Shown here: piece after piece, positions 30,568 to 41,214 of the stretch
Position numbering within the stretch: the first letter of the stretch is position 1
Layout of the letters: each line of letters opens with the position of its first letter
DNA from: Rhynchopus sp. YZ270_cl-10
Taxonomy: Eukaryota > Euglenozoa > Diplonemea > Diplonemida > Diplonemidae
Length of the DNA: 64,000 nt
Assembly: GCA_964035575.1 (NCBI GenBank)
Contig: OZ037843.1
Location: forward strand, 558,001-622,000
Reading direction: 5' to 3'
Made by a program: the position numbers and the translations under genes
Notes under the pieces: model-generated
Databases searched by the model: none
Told to the model about the DNA's origin: nothing
Seen by the model: the letters and a program-made list of their open reading frames with translations, nothing else

Positions 30568-32859
30568 TGAAAAGGAAAAAAAAAAATGAGGAAATCCCCC
30601 TTGTGTGAACTCCAAAAGGAAAGAGTGTTGGCAAAGAGTAGTGAAGACCTTTCAAATACGGTAAAGGTTGCAAACAAATTACCAAAAAAAAAGGTAAAAT
30701 GTGAGTAAAGTAGAATATAGTATTGGCCTTAGTAAAAGTCAAGTGAAAAAGAAAAAAGAGAAATGCAAGAGTGTGTAAAGGTGTACACTACCCCCTCTCC
30801 CTCCCTCTTTGGGTTAGATACTGTGCAAAGGGAGGAAACTGCAGGAAAAACAAGGGGACTCAATTGAAAAGAAGGATAATTTTTGAAAAGAAAGTGTGTA
30901 GCGCAGGGGGGGAAAAAATTCTCGAAATAGGGAGAGCTAGGAAAGCGCTTGATGTTGCTTTTATGCAATATTTTTTTTTGTGTGTATTGTGTGTTATTCC
31001 TGAAGGGGGGGTGGAATGGATAGGGAGAGAGTAGGAAAATAGTGGGTTATTTGAGTTTTGAAGGAAACTCCGGTAATTTGTATAGCCGTGGCAAAATCAC
31101 TCCACCAACCAGGAGGCGGCCATGCACCACCACACAATGGATCGAGAAAAGAGCTCTCAATCTGTCAATCCGTACATCGGTATCTAAGTACCTTCTGCAA
31201 AGCGGAAGTAGGGGGGCACAGCAGAGAATAAGACTCGGGGACCTTGACCTTGACCTGGACCAAGACCAGGACCGGGGACCGGGGATCGGGGATCGGGGAT
31301 CGGGGACCCGGCTTATTCTCTGGGGGGTGGGGTGGGGTGTGAGGGGTGAGAGAGGAAAGGGGAAAATGTTTCTCTTTTTTTTTTTTTTGGAAAAAAAAAT
31401 CTTGGAAAAAATGGTATAATTTTGTATGCAAAATGTCCATTTTCCTTGCTTTTTTTTTTGGTTTTATTTTGTTTTGTTTGGTTTGGTTCCTAAAAGGTTT
31501 CCTTTTTAAATTATTCTGTTTGTTTGTTTGTTTGTTTTTTGTTGTTGTATTTCAACAATTCCCTAAGAACCCACCTTGGTGAGCACCTAAGGATTTGTAC
31601 GCAATCTTGGTTGTTCTATTTATTTTTTTTGAAAAAATAATTTTTTTTTTTACCATTCCTTTTTAGGGAACGGAGCATGCACGGTCCTGGAAGCTCCAAG
31701 AAAAATGGAGTCGGCGGGCTTAATAGGAAGTTGCCTTTTCCTAAACGTACACAACTGGCAAAAAAAAAAAAATGGGGAGGTGTCGTTCACTCACCTATAT
31801 CATTGAAATACCATTGCTTACCAATGGTACACTCCAATACTGTTGCCCCGCGTTTTGTTGTTGTTGCCTTTTTTTGAAAAGAAGAAAAATAAATTTCCCA
31901 ATGTGTACGCGAGGATGCACTACTCCACTACGTGTTCTATTTACTGTTACTTTTTTTTTTTTTAATTTTGAAAACTTGGTTGTATTAGTGTAGCCACCCT
32001 AGAGTGTGCTCCACAAACACCAAACAGTTTGACGTCACCGCAGACAATAAAATTTTTTTGTTGTATCGATCAACACCGACCAACGCCTATGAACCCACTT
32101 GGGGTCAATAGAGCCTGTACTCAATGTTGGCCGTATTTTAAAAAGGTGGGAAAATGCTCTTTTTCTTTTTTCTTTTGTGTTCGAATTTTTTTGAATTTCT
32201 TGCAATAGGACTTTTCGCCCAATACAGGGCTGGAGGAGGAGGGAGGAGGACTTCTTTTGTTATAAGAGACCAACACGAAGATCGTTCTGTTGTTGTTTTG
32301 TCAACAAAATTACAGTTTTCTTGACCAAAATATTTAAAAAAAAAAAGCACACACACACACGCAAGGTGGACTACCAAAAAAGGGGTATGGAGAACTTATG
32401 GTTTTTTTTTTTTGGAATAAAATTTGCCCTGGATGAGATACTTAAAGAAGAAGCGGCTCGAATGGTGCTCCCGGGGGGTCGATATTGACAGACAGGAAAT
32501 CTTTTGAACTTGCGTCGTGATGAGGATCGATGATTGCAATTATTCTCCTTGAATGAGGAATGCCTAGTAGGCGCAAGTCATCAGTCGACCGATTTCCCAT
32601 AACACCATTGAAGGAATGAAGGTGGCTCTCGTGCTCTGTGTGCACACATTGTCAAAATGGTCATGTATAGTAGCCTTTCGATAGGATGTTCTTCACCACC
32701 TGGAAGATTGAGAGCAAAGCGAAGGTTTCCAAAAAAAAAAAATAAGGGGGAAAAAAGAAAGTGAAGTTGATAGTGCAAACGCCTCTGGGAAGCAGGCACT
32801 GACACTCCGCGGGTTATCGAACCCCAAAAGAACAGAAAGAAAGGGTAGTTGAAATGTGC

Positions 32860-32891
<32 letters not shown>

Positions 32892-34208
32892 CGCAGTTCG
32901 GTCGATGCTCATGCAAAGCGGCGTGACGAAAAGAAACAACAACAACAACGGCCCAACCCGAGGAGCGGGGACAAGCAAGGTGGCTGGGCATGCTCACACA
33001 CCTCCACCTCCACCTCCCACACACTTACACACCCCTCCTTGGGGGTGAATGAGACAAGTGGAAAAAAAAAAAATGCAGACCTTTTTGATGCGCATTGCTG
33101 AGAGTAGATTTAAAAACAAAAAATCCAAAAAAAAAATAGCAACTCTGATAGGTAAAACGGAAGAAAAAAAAAGGAATTTTTTTTTTTTTTTCGTTGATCG
33201 CACAATTACCCTTGAGGGGGTGATTGGCGACCGTATCTGAGGAAACTATTTCTCCTCTAAGCTACGCTTGTATAAAAAAAGAAAAAAAAAAAAAACACAA
33301 AAAATGCATCCGGAGACACTGACTCCCTATAGTTTCCGGCAGCCGCGTCATGTTTAAAATTTAGAATAAAGTAAAAGATGAATCTACGCGTCTCATCTTT
33401 ATCATCTTGACAAAAAAAAAGAGGGGGATTTTTGTTGTGTCGACAATCACCTGCTAATGCAGGATCTGTACTCAATGTCGCCCGACAATTTTTTCTTTTT
33501 TGGCAAACACAGACACACCAAGGTATGATCACCACAAACTTTTTTTTGTGTGTGTTGTATTCAAAAATAAAGGCCTCCTCATCGAGAAGAGAAGAGAACA
33601 AACCTAATCTCTATTTTCCTTTATTCTGACAACAGACGTATGGTACACTTGCCACCTGATTTATTTTTTTTTTTGGGTGAAAATTTCGTGGAGTTCAGTG
33701 AAGTTTTTGGTGGTATTTAAACCCAAACTCCACATAAACTCCACCAAAATTTCAGGCAAAATCAGCTGAACTTTGGTAAAAGAAACCTAAAAAAGGGGGG
33801 GGTTTGTTTTTTTTTTTGCTTTTTTTTGTCTAAAAAGGGGGGGAATTGTCAAAAAAAATGAAACATATTTGCCTCCCAGCTTCATCAGTGGTGTCTCTAA
33901 TAAAACACAAGAAGGGAGGACAGGAGAGAAAAGGTTGGTCAGATGAATTTTAGCTTCGCATGCTTAGGCCACCTGAGAGAAAATAAATGCTAAAAAGATG
34001 AATGTACCTCGTACATATTTAAAGGAAGAAAAGAGAAAAATGGGGCCAAAGATAAAAGTTGAAAAAGGTGAACCTATGTGTTAGTTACCTTTAAAAAAAG
34101 AGGTTGGCTTCAAATACAACAATCCACTCATGACATGTGTACCTCAAAAGATATAGTAATAATACAAAAGGCGGCCTGTACACATCCCTAAAGGAAAGGG
34201 GGTAAGGA
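30568..34208. other. Gene-free AT-rich intergenic DNA
   Basis: No supported gene on either strand. A run of GACCTTGACCTTGACC and GGGGATC repeats lies at 31244-31310. Dispersed repeats occur (GAAAACTTGGTTGTATTAGTG at 31971; TGATCGCACAATTACC copy at 33197; the CTCCGCGGGTTATCGAACC copy at 32807). A pair of imperfect inverted sequences lies around 33652-33775. Homopolymer A or T runs are frequent. Confidence 0.55.
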
Positions 34209-34329
34209 TAATGGTGGCAGTATTGTGACGCGAGCCCATTGGAATACGCAAAATACATCAAAATACACGTGTTTTTTGATGTATTTTTGCGTATTCCAAT
34301 GGGCTCCCATCACAATACTGCCACCATTA
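34209..34329. mobile_element. 121-bp foldback element with TAATGGTGGCAGTATTGTGA ends
   Basis: TAATGGTGGCAGTATTGTGA at the left is inverted at the right (TCACAATACTGCCACCATTA). The arms continue through GCCCATTGGAATACGCAAAA, so nearly the whole unit is one hairpin around CACGTG. The ends are close to TAATGGTGGCTGTATTGTGA in the 36.4-37.3 kb array. Confidence 0.8.
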
Positions 34330-34613
34330 GGTAAGGAGGGGTGGGGTTTTTTTTTTCAGAATAAGTTAAAGAAACAAAATTCTTTTTAAACAAAAAGGAG
34401 GGGTGGGGAAGGGGGGGTATGAATGCTTTGTGTTAACAGCTTTGTTTGGAAACAAAAAAAAATTGGCATCGTGGTTTCCCCTCCCTCATTCGCGTTCGAT
34501 GCTACACAAAAGCAGAATCAAGCCAAAACCCTTGGACACACAATATTTCTTTAGCATTTCAAAAAAAAATACCCACCCCTCCTGTTTTTGACCCTGTATG
34601 CAAAAAAAGGGGA

Positions 34614-35998
34614 TCAGGCGTGATCTGCGCGAATCAACTTGCGCAGTTCTTCAACGATAATGAACATGAAAACGGTGTGGCCGCCACATCTTCCGTAGTA
34701 AGGCAGGTATCCTTGCCACAGCTTGCGCAAGCCCTCGGTCTTGGCCACGTGGCTGATAGTCTGCACGGCAGAGCGGTACAACAACTTGCCGGAGGCGTCG
34801 GGTTTTTGAAAGGCCATGCGGTTCTTTGCGGTTTCAAGTGGCATAGTGATCGCCTGTGTGGTGTATAAGAGGATAAGAGTAATGTGTAGTTGTCTTCGTG
34901 CAATTAGAGTTTTGGAAAGTATTAGCGTATTAGAGTCGAATACAGTAGGACAAGTAATATTGGCGACCAAAAAAAAGTCGCCAATTACAAGAAAACTCGC
35001 AAAATCCGCCAATATTATTTGGTCGCCAAGTTTCTTGTGTTACTGTAATGACATTATCAGATTATTAGATTATTATCAGAGTATCAGGTACCCAGGGACC
35101 CAGGCAATATTAATTAGTAAAAGAAAGAGTAGGTGAAACGTGCTAAAAACGCATATCAGTCCTGAACACAGGACCGAATCTAGGCCAAAAAAAAAGAACA
35201 AAAGGGTGGCTTACATAACAGTTCCAGAAATAATAGGTGTGGCAGAGATCCTTGCATGACGCTAGGTTGCCTCACGATGTGTACACAAAGCCCACATCGC
35301 CTTGAAACCCTAAACACCCCCTTCTCCCATACCGAATAGATCAGCGACGCACAGTTCGCACTGAATGCCACATTCGCAAGCGAGTTTGTCGAGTACCCCG
35401 TCTGCTTCTTCACCAACTGCTTGATCTGGTCGTATGTCGCCACTTGGAAACACCCCACAATCACACAACGCGTGCAAAACGGTGTCGAACCCCGCCAGAA
35501 AGCAGTCAACCCTTCCTCCTTAGCGGTCCGCGAGAATGCGTTAAAAACGGACGTATAATTGCGACGTTGATTCTCCGGGAGGGCAGCATCATTCGACATG
35601 CGGACAAGCGATACTTCTGCGGGACATGAAATGAGCGCCGCGCACCCTCCGGACACAGACCCCGCAACTAACCGCGTGAAGAAGTCCACCTCCCCGCCAC
35701 GCTGCGCCGCAATCTGGTCTCTGAACACCTCAAACAACCCGAAACGGCTGGTCGCGTAGAAAATCTGGCGCACCACACCGGCGCCAAGACCTTTGTACAA
35801 GGACCCCACCCCTTCCTTCTTTACCATGTCCACTGCATAGCCAGAGAGCGACATCTTTTCCCCAGTGCTAAGACTCATGCGCACTGCCAGTGTGTTGAAG
35901 GGATGTATCGCTGTCCACGCGATGACACCACCAAGGCCCGCAGTGCCGAAGGTTGCGCCCTTGCTGAGCGGAGCGGGGGTAGGGGCGGGAGTGGCCAT
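34614..35998 (-). CDS. Mitochondrial 2-oxoglutarate/malate carrier (SLC25 family), two exons
   Basis: Inner-mitochondrial-membrane exchanger. Exon 1 is 35998-35333 (666 nt) and exon 2 is 34853-34614 (240 nt), joined in phase 0 to give 301 residues, the usual length. The intron runs 35332-34854, donor GTATGG, acceptor CACCACACAG. Three carrier repeats carry the signatures HPFNTLAVRM (Asn in place of the usual acidic residue), CPAEVSLVRM and MPLETAKNRM. NYTSVFNAF, AFWRGSTPFCTR and FQVATYDQIKQ, with the end YLPYYGRCGGHTVFMF, match the oxoglutarate carrier subfamily. Start at MATPAPTPAP; the frame remains open upstream but without ATG. The intron contains a hairpin element. A TATAAA-like sequence (TCTATAAAC) lies about 110 nt upstream. 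Confidence 0.92.
34942..35046. mobile_element. Hairpin element inside the carrier intron
   Basis: Ends ACAGTA / TACTGT, with inner inverted segments around TAATATTGGCGACCA and TGGTCGCCAA. The interior ACTCGCAAAATCCGCCAA parallels ACTCTAAATCCGCCAA in the element near 28.45 kb. Non-coding; MITE-like and tolerated because it is spliced out. Confidence 0.6.
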
Positions 35999-36439
35999 TG
36001 GGAGGGGGGAAGGGGGGGAGGGGGGGGAGGGCCTGGTATGGAAATAGGGTGGGGAAAAAAAAGAATAGAATTTCAACGATAATACGCACGCAAATAAAAA
36101 AGAAAAGTTTATAGAGATGACCCCTAAGCCTCTGTGCTTAGTCTGATTGGGTTACTTAATGTTTTGAACATTGGTTATTCATCAATCTTTTTTGTCATAT
36201 TTTTGGATCCTTTTTGTTCTAAGCCTCTCTGTGCTTTAGTCACCTTATCATATTCGATATCGCACAGCATAAAAAGACAAATGGGAGTGGGGTGGTCGTT
36301 TACTTAGATTACTTTATGTTTTAGGCCTAAAAGAAAGAGAAAAAAGGGAAGGGAGGAAGCGGGGGTATAAAAAGCAAAGAAAACGATGCAAATTACGTGT
36401 TATTAGCAAAAAAAAGGGGGGGATGGAGGGGGGAAAGGC
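35999..36439. other. Upstream region of the carrier gene
   Basis: Starts with a strong pyrimidine tract on the gene strand (complement of 36001-36030). A motif CTAAGCCTCTGTGCTTAGTC occurs near 36124, again as CTAAGCCTCTCTGTGCTTTAG near 36219, and as CTAAGCGTCTTGGTGCTTAG near 42150. No gene seen. Confidence 0.5.
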
Positions 36440-37340
36440 ATAGCGATGGCTGTCCTGTGATAATTGCCCATTCATAATGCATAATACACATCACAATACT
36501 GTATTGTGATGTGCATTATGTATTATGAATAAGAAATTATCGCAATGCAACCATCACTCGGCATACCCCGAAGGCAAATTCGTATTCGCCCAAAATTCGG
36601 ATCCGAATATGGGTTCAGGAATTTTGGGATCCGAATATAGGGCGAATATGGATTCGCCTTCTAGGCATGCCTAATGGTGGCTGTATTGTGATGAGTGTCC
36701 ATCATAACACATAATTTAGCAATACAGCTTGTATTGTGATGTGTACTATGAAAGGGAAATTATCGCAATACAACCATCACTAGGCATACCCCGAAGGCAA
36801 ATTCGTATTCACCCAAAATTCGGATCCGAATATGGGTTCAGGAATTTTGGGATCCGAATATAGGGCGAATATGGATTCGCCTTCTAGGTATGCCTAATGG
36901 TGGCTGTATTGTGATGAGTGCCCATCATAACACATAATTTAGCAATACAGCTTGTATTGTGATGTGTACTATGAAAGGGAAATTATCGCAATACAACCAT
37001 CACTAGGCATACCCCGAAGGCAAATTCGTATTCACCCAAAATTCGGATCCGAATATGGGTTCAGGAATTTTGGGATCCGAATATAGGGTGAATATGGATT
37101 CGCCTTCTAGGTATGCCTAATGGTGGCTGTATTGTGATGAGTGCCCATCATAACACATAATTTAGCAATACAGCTTGTATTGTGATGTGTACTATGAAAG
37201 GGAAATTATCGCAATACAACCATCACTAGGCATACCCCGAAGGCAAATTCGTATTCACCCAAAATTCGGATCCGAATATGGGTTCAGGAATTTTGGGATC
37301 CGAATATAGGGTGAATATGGATTCGCCTTCGGGGTATGAC
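36440..37340. repeat. 223-bp tandem array of nested hairpins
   Basis: GGCATACCCCGAAGGCAAAT starts at 36560, 36783, 37006 and 37229, an exact 223-bp period. Each unit contains a hairpin of about 112 bp (GAAGGCAAATTCGTATTCGC paired with GCGAATATGGATTCGCCTTC, inner GGATCCGAATAT pairs). That hairpin sits in the middle of a second inverted repeat (CAATACAACCATCACTA on one side, TAATGGTGGCTGTATTGTG on the other). Non-coding. Confidence 0.9.
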
Positions 37341-40300
37341 TAGGGAGGAGGGCAGGAGGGGCGCATGTTTATTGCTTGTTATTCAAAAAACTCGCAACAG
37401 AGAAGAATTGCAAGATGGACCCACCCTGATTTTTGCTTGAAATTTTTTGGTGGAGTTTTCGTTTGGGGGGTGGTTTAAATACCACCAAAAAAAAAATCCA
37501 TCAAATTTTCAAAAATCGGGTGGGCTGGATGGGGAAAAAGAGGGGGTTTTTTTTTCCTTTGAAAAATCGGCAACGTGTAACCACTACCTTAGTGCACTTC
37601 TAGGTGCCAGCCGGTACCTCCTTTGTTTTGATAATAATATGACAATCCGCTGGTTTGGTGTAGCGACCATGCAAGGCAATCTTTGCTAACTTATCGACAC
37701 ACCTGTTGCTATCGTCGTCAAGGCTGGCGGGGAAAAAAGAAGAAAAATGTTTTTTAACAAAAAAAGAAAATACTCTAAAAACCTGTTTGCTTCATTGCAG
37801 TGGGAAAAGGACGGATCGTTCCCTTTTGCGTCAACCCTTCTTGCATTGTATAGAGAGAAACAGAAAAAACAACGCGTTTTAACAAAAATTTTGTTTGATT
37901 ATAGACTATTATCACTAGATAATAGCCACGGTTTTTCTTCACAGGCACAACGCGTTTTAACAAAAGAGAAATGTTGAAAAGTACAGGAAAAAAAATTTTA
38001 ACACAAGTTGGCAACAAAAAAAGAAGATTCAATAGCCCAGTGATAGGGAAGTCGGAGGCTGTATGGTACACCTTCTTCAATTCCATGGATGTATTCAGCA
38101 AAGACAGTACTGTACTGGGGCAATTAAAAGAAGAGGGGGGGGAAAAGAAGGAAAAAAACTTGTAGGATGAATTTGTGCCTCTAGTTCACACACATCCTCA
38201 TTGGCAATGTGCTTGCTAGCTTCCCAGCTTCTTCAGTAGTAGGGGGGTCCGTTTTTCGATGCATGCACCCCTATCCGGGATAGGTGATACCATACATCGC
38301 TTCCCAGCTTCTTCAGCGCAGTTACTCTCTAGGAAGATACATACTTTACCAGTACAATTTAAAAAAGAGGGGGTGAAAAAAAAATGGGAAAATGGGAAAA
38401 TGGGAAGGAAGGGAAAATACTCTAAAAAAATAAATGGTGTCAAAGTGACCCCATATGTATACCGTATATGGTATATTGTTTAAAAAAAGCAATTTATCTT
38501 GGGAAAGACAAAAACGATCAGCAATAACAAAATGGATTGGGGAAAATGCAGGCGGGGGAGTAAAATAGGAGGTAAGGGAAATGGGTGGTGCATTGCCTGT
38601 GGGCAGTGTTAGATTTATTTTTGCTTTTTTTTGTTTTTGAAAAATTGTTGGAGTAGTGCAGTTGCCTCGATTGTGTTGCCACAGTTTGTGCAATATCCAC
38701 TGTTCAATTTTTTTTTGAAAATTAGGGAATGTTTCTCGGTTGACTCAGGCAGAACATATGCTGGTGCCACAAGACAGAAAACCAGAATAAAAAAAAGTTA
38801 ACTTGAAATACAAAAAAAAAAAATCCCTCTCGTGAACAGTGTACCTTGCCTTGGTACAATGACCCGGGTGTACCGGGGGTGGACCCCCTCAAGCATGCAG
38901 TCCTACGCCCAATTTCTAGGCTAGCATCTGAACAGAATAAAAATTATTTCAGAATAAAAGACAGAGCCCTTTCTATGGGGCACGATAGCTGGAAATACAT
39001 GTAGGTCACTTGAGGGGGTGAAAAAAAGGGCGCAAAGGAGTAAAAGGAGAGGCTTGGGAAGAAGCCTTTTTAGTGTTTTTTTTTTTTTTTTTTTGAAAAC
39101 TTTTTTATCATTCCTTTTTAGAGAACGGATCATGTACGGTCCTGGAAGCTCCAAGAAAATAGAGTAGGCGGGCTTAATAGGAAGTTGCCTTTCCTAAATG
39201 TACACAATTGGCAAAAAAAAAAGGGGGGGGAGGTGCATCATCACTCACCTATATCATCATTGAAAATACCATTGCTTACCAATACTGTTGCCCCCCTTTT
39301 ATTTTTTTGCTTTTTTTTTTTGATAAATTGTTGGAGTAGTGTAGTTGCCTCGGTTGTGTTGCCACAGTTTGTGCAATCTCCACTGTATTTTTTTGACATA
39401 GCACAGCTGCCACAAACTTTTGCGCAATAGTTGCTGTAACAAACACCCTACCCTAGACCGTGGAGAGTACAACTGGTATACTTTTTTGGAAAAAAATTTT
39501 GGTCATCAGGGGGGGAAAAGGAAAGATGTAGCTGAGGGGGGAATGTGGGAAATGGGGTTGATGAGTTTATTGATCAATGTGTGTGGTGACAAGGGGAGTG
39601 GGGAAAAGCATTCGAGGCGTGAGCAAAGTGTGGAAGAAAAAATTCATATACTTTCAAATAAAATTTGAAAGCATTAGGGAAGTGTATAAAAAACAACAAC
39701 AACCCATCTTTTTTTTAAAAAAATTCCTTGTGGAAGAAAAAAAAATTTTTTTTATGGTAGACTACTATCACCTAGATAGGCAGCAACGGTTTTTCTTCGC
39801 AGGATCCTTAAAAAGAGAGCAAATAGAAGGAAGTACGCTTTGTACGATACTAAGACTCGCGTTAGTCACCTTAACGGGGGGAAGAAATTGAAAGTTTTGT
39901 TTTGATAGACTACTATCACCTAGATAGGCAGCCACGGGTTTTCTTTCACAGGATCCTTGAATAGAGAGCAAATAGAAGGGAGTACGCTTTGTACGATACT
40001 AAGACTCGCGTTAGTCACCTTAACGGGGGGAAGAAATTGAAAGTTTTGTTTTGATAGACTACTATCACCTAGATAGGCAGCCACGGGTTTTCTTCACAGG
40101 ATCCTTAAAAAGAGAGAGCAAAGTATGGAAGGGGGAAAAAAAAGTAGAGTTGAAATACAAAGCCCTCTCGTGAACAGTGTACCTTGTGTACATGACCAAG
40201 GTACACTGTATTTAAAAAAAAAGGGTGGCAGTGTCATGCAAAAATGTCATTCAGTCAATGTGCGCAAAAATAGCTGCAAGGCAAATAACAAATTCGTTTT

Positions 40301-41214
40301 CTTACTACGTTGGCGAACAGTAAGCAAAAAAAGAAGAAAAACCCCTTCTGCGCACATCTTTAAAAAAAAAGAAAATCAAAAAGAAATAGCAACTCTGATA
40401 GGTAAGTAAAAGGGGGAAAAGGTTTTTTTTTTTGTTTGATTGCTCAATTACCCCTGTTGGAGGGGGGTGATTGGCGACCGTATCTGAGGAAACTATTTCT
40501 CCTTTAAGCTACGCTTTGTAGGTATATGTAATAACAAAAGAATGTCTCCAGCTTGAGAAAATCTAAAAATTGATCAAATGGGGAAGGGGGAAATGGGTGG
40601 GACAATTTTTTATTTTATTTTATTTTTTTTTTTTTTTTTGCAACTCTGTTGGTTTAGTGGACATTGTGTATATCCTTTGACAAAGAAAAGAAAAGGGGGA
40701 AAAAATATGGGGGGAAATAATATAATTTGAAATGCGAATGTGTCACACAGGTGCACATACACATACAATCTAAAGGGGAAAAGTGTGGAATAGAAACTTA
40801 ACACTCATCACACACAAAAAAAATCCCTCTCAATGGGAGGGGTTGTGGTGAAACGCACAACACCTCCCCTCGACCTGTTTTGGTGAGGCGTGGCTCTGCA
40901 GCGCGGTTCGTCCCCCAGAACCGCAAAGTGTGTTCAAAATGCTTTGTTTCTATTTCCTCCTTCAGTTCATGAGGTGACAGAAGGGAAAAAAAACACCTTT
41001 TTTTTTTTGAATAATTGACAACGTGTAGATACCTCGCTTTTTTTTTCATATGAGCTCCACGCACAGCCGTTCCTCGTGCGGGTTTGTTCCTCGCCTATCT
41101 CTCGGTTCGGATACCGTTACTACTTTTTTTTGTTGTTTACTACAGTAACAAAGGAGTTTAAAAAAAGAATCACCATTTTTCTTATTTTCCGTTTTCTTCT
41201 GCATCACCTCAATA
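37341..41214. other. Gene-free intergenic DNA with repeats
   Basis: No gene supported. Has an imperfect hairpin at about 37423-37530 (CCACCCTGATTTTTGC / AAAATCGGGTGGG) and dispersed repeats at 38645 and 39325 (GTGTAGTTGCCTCGGTTGTG). Further repeats lie at 38825 and 40150 (CCCTCTCGTGAACAGTGTAC) and at 40437 (GATTGCTCAATTACC). Confidence 0.55.
39757..40115. repeat. 149-bp tandem repeat, about 2.4 copies
   Basis: TAGACTACTATCACCTAGAT recurs at about 39758, 39907 and 40056. Each copy continues with CACAGGATCCTT, AGTACGCTTTGTACGATACT and CGCGTTAGTCACCTTAACGG. A single diverged relative (TAGACTATTATCACTAGAT) lies near 37902. Non-coding. Confidence 0.85.
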
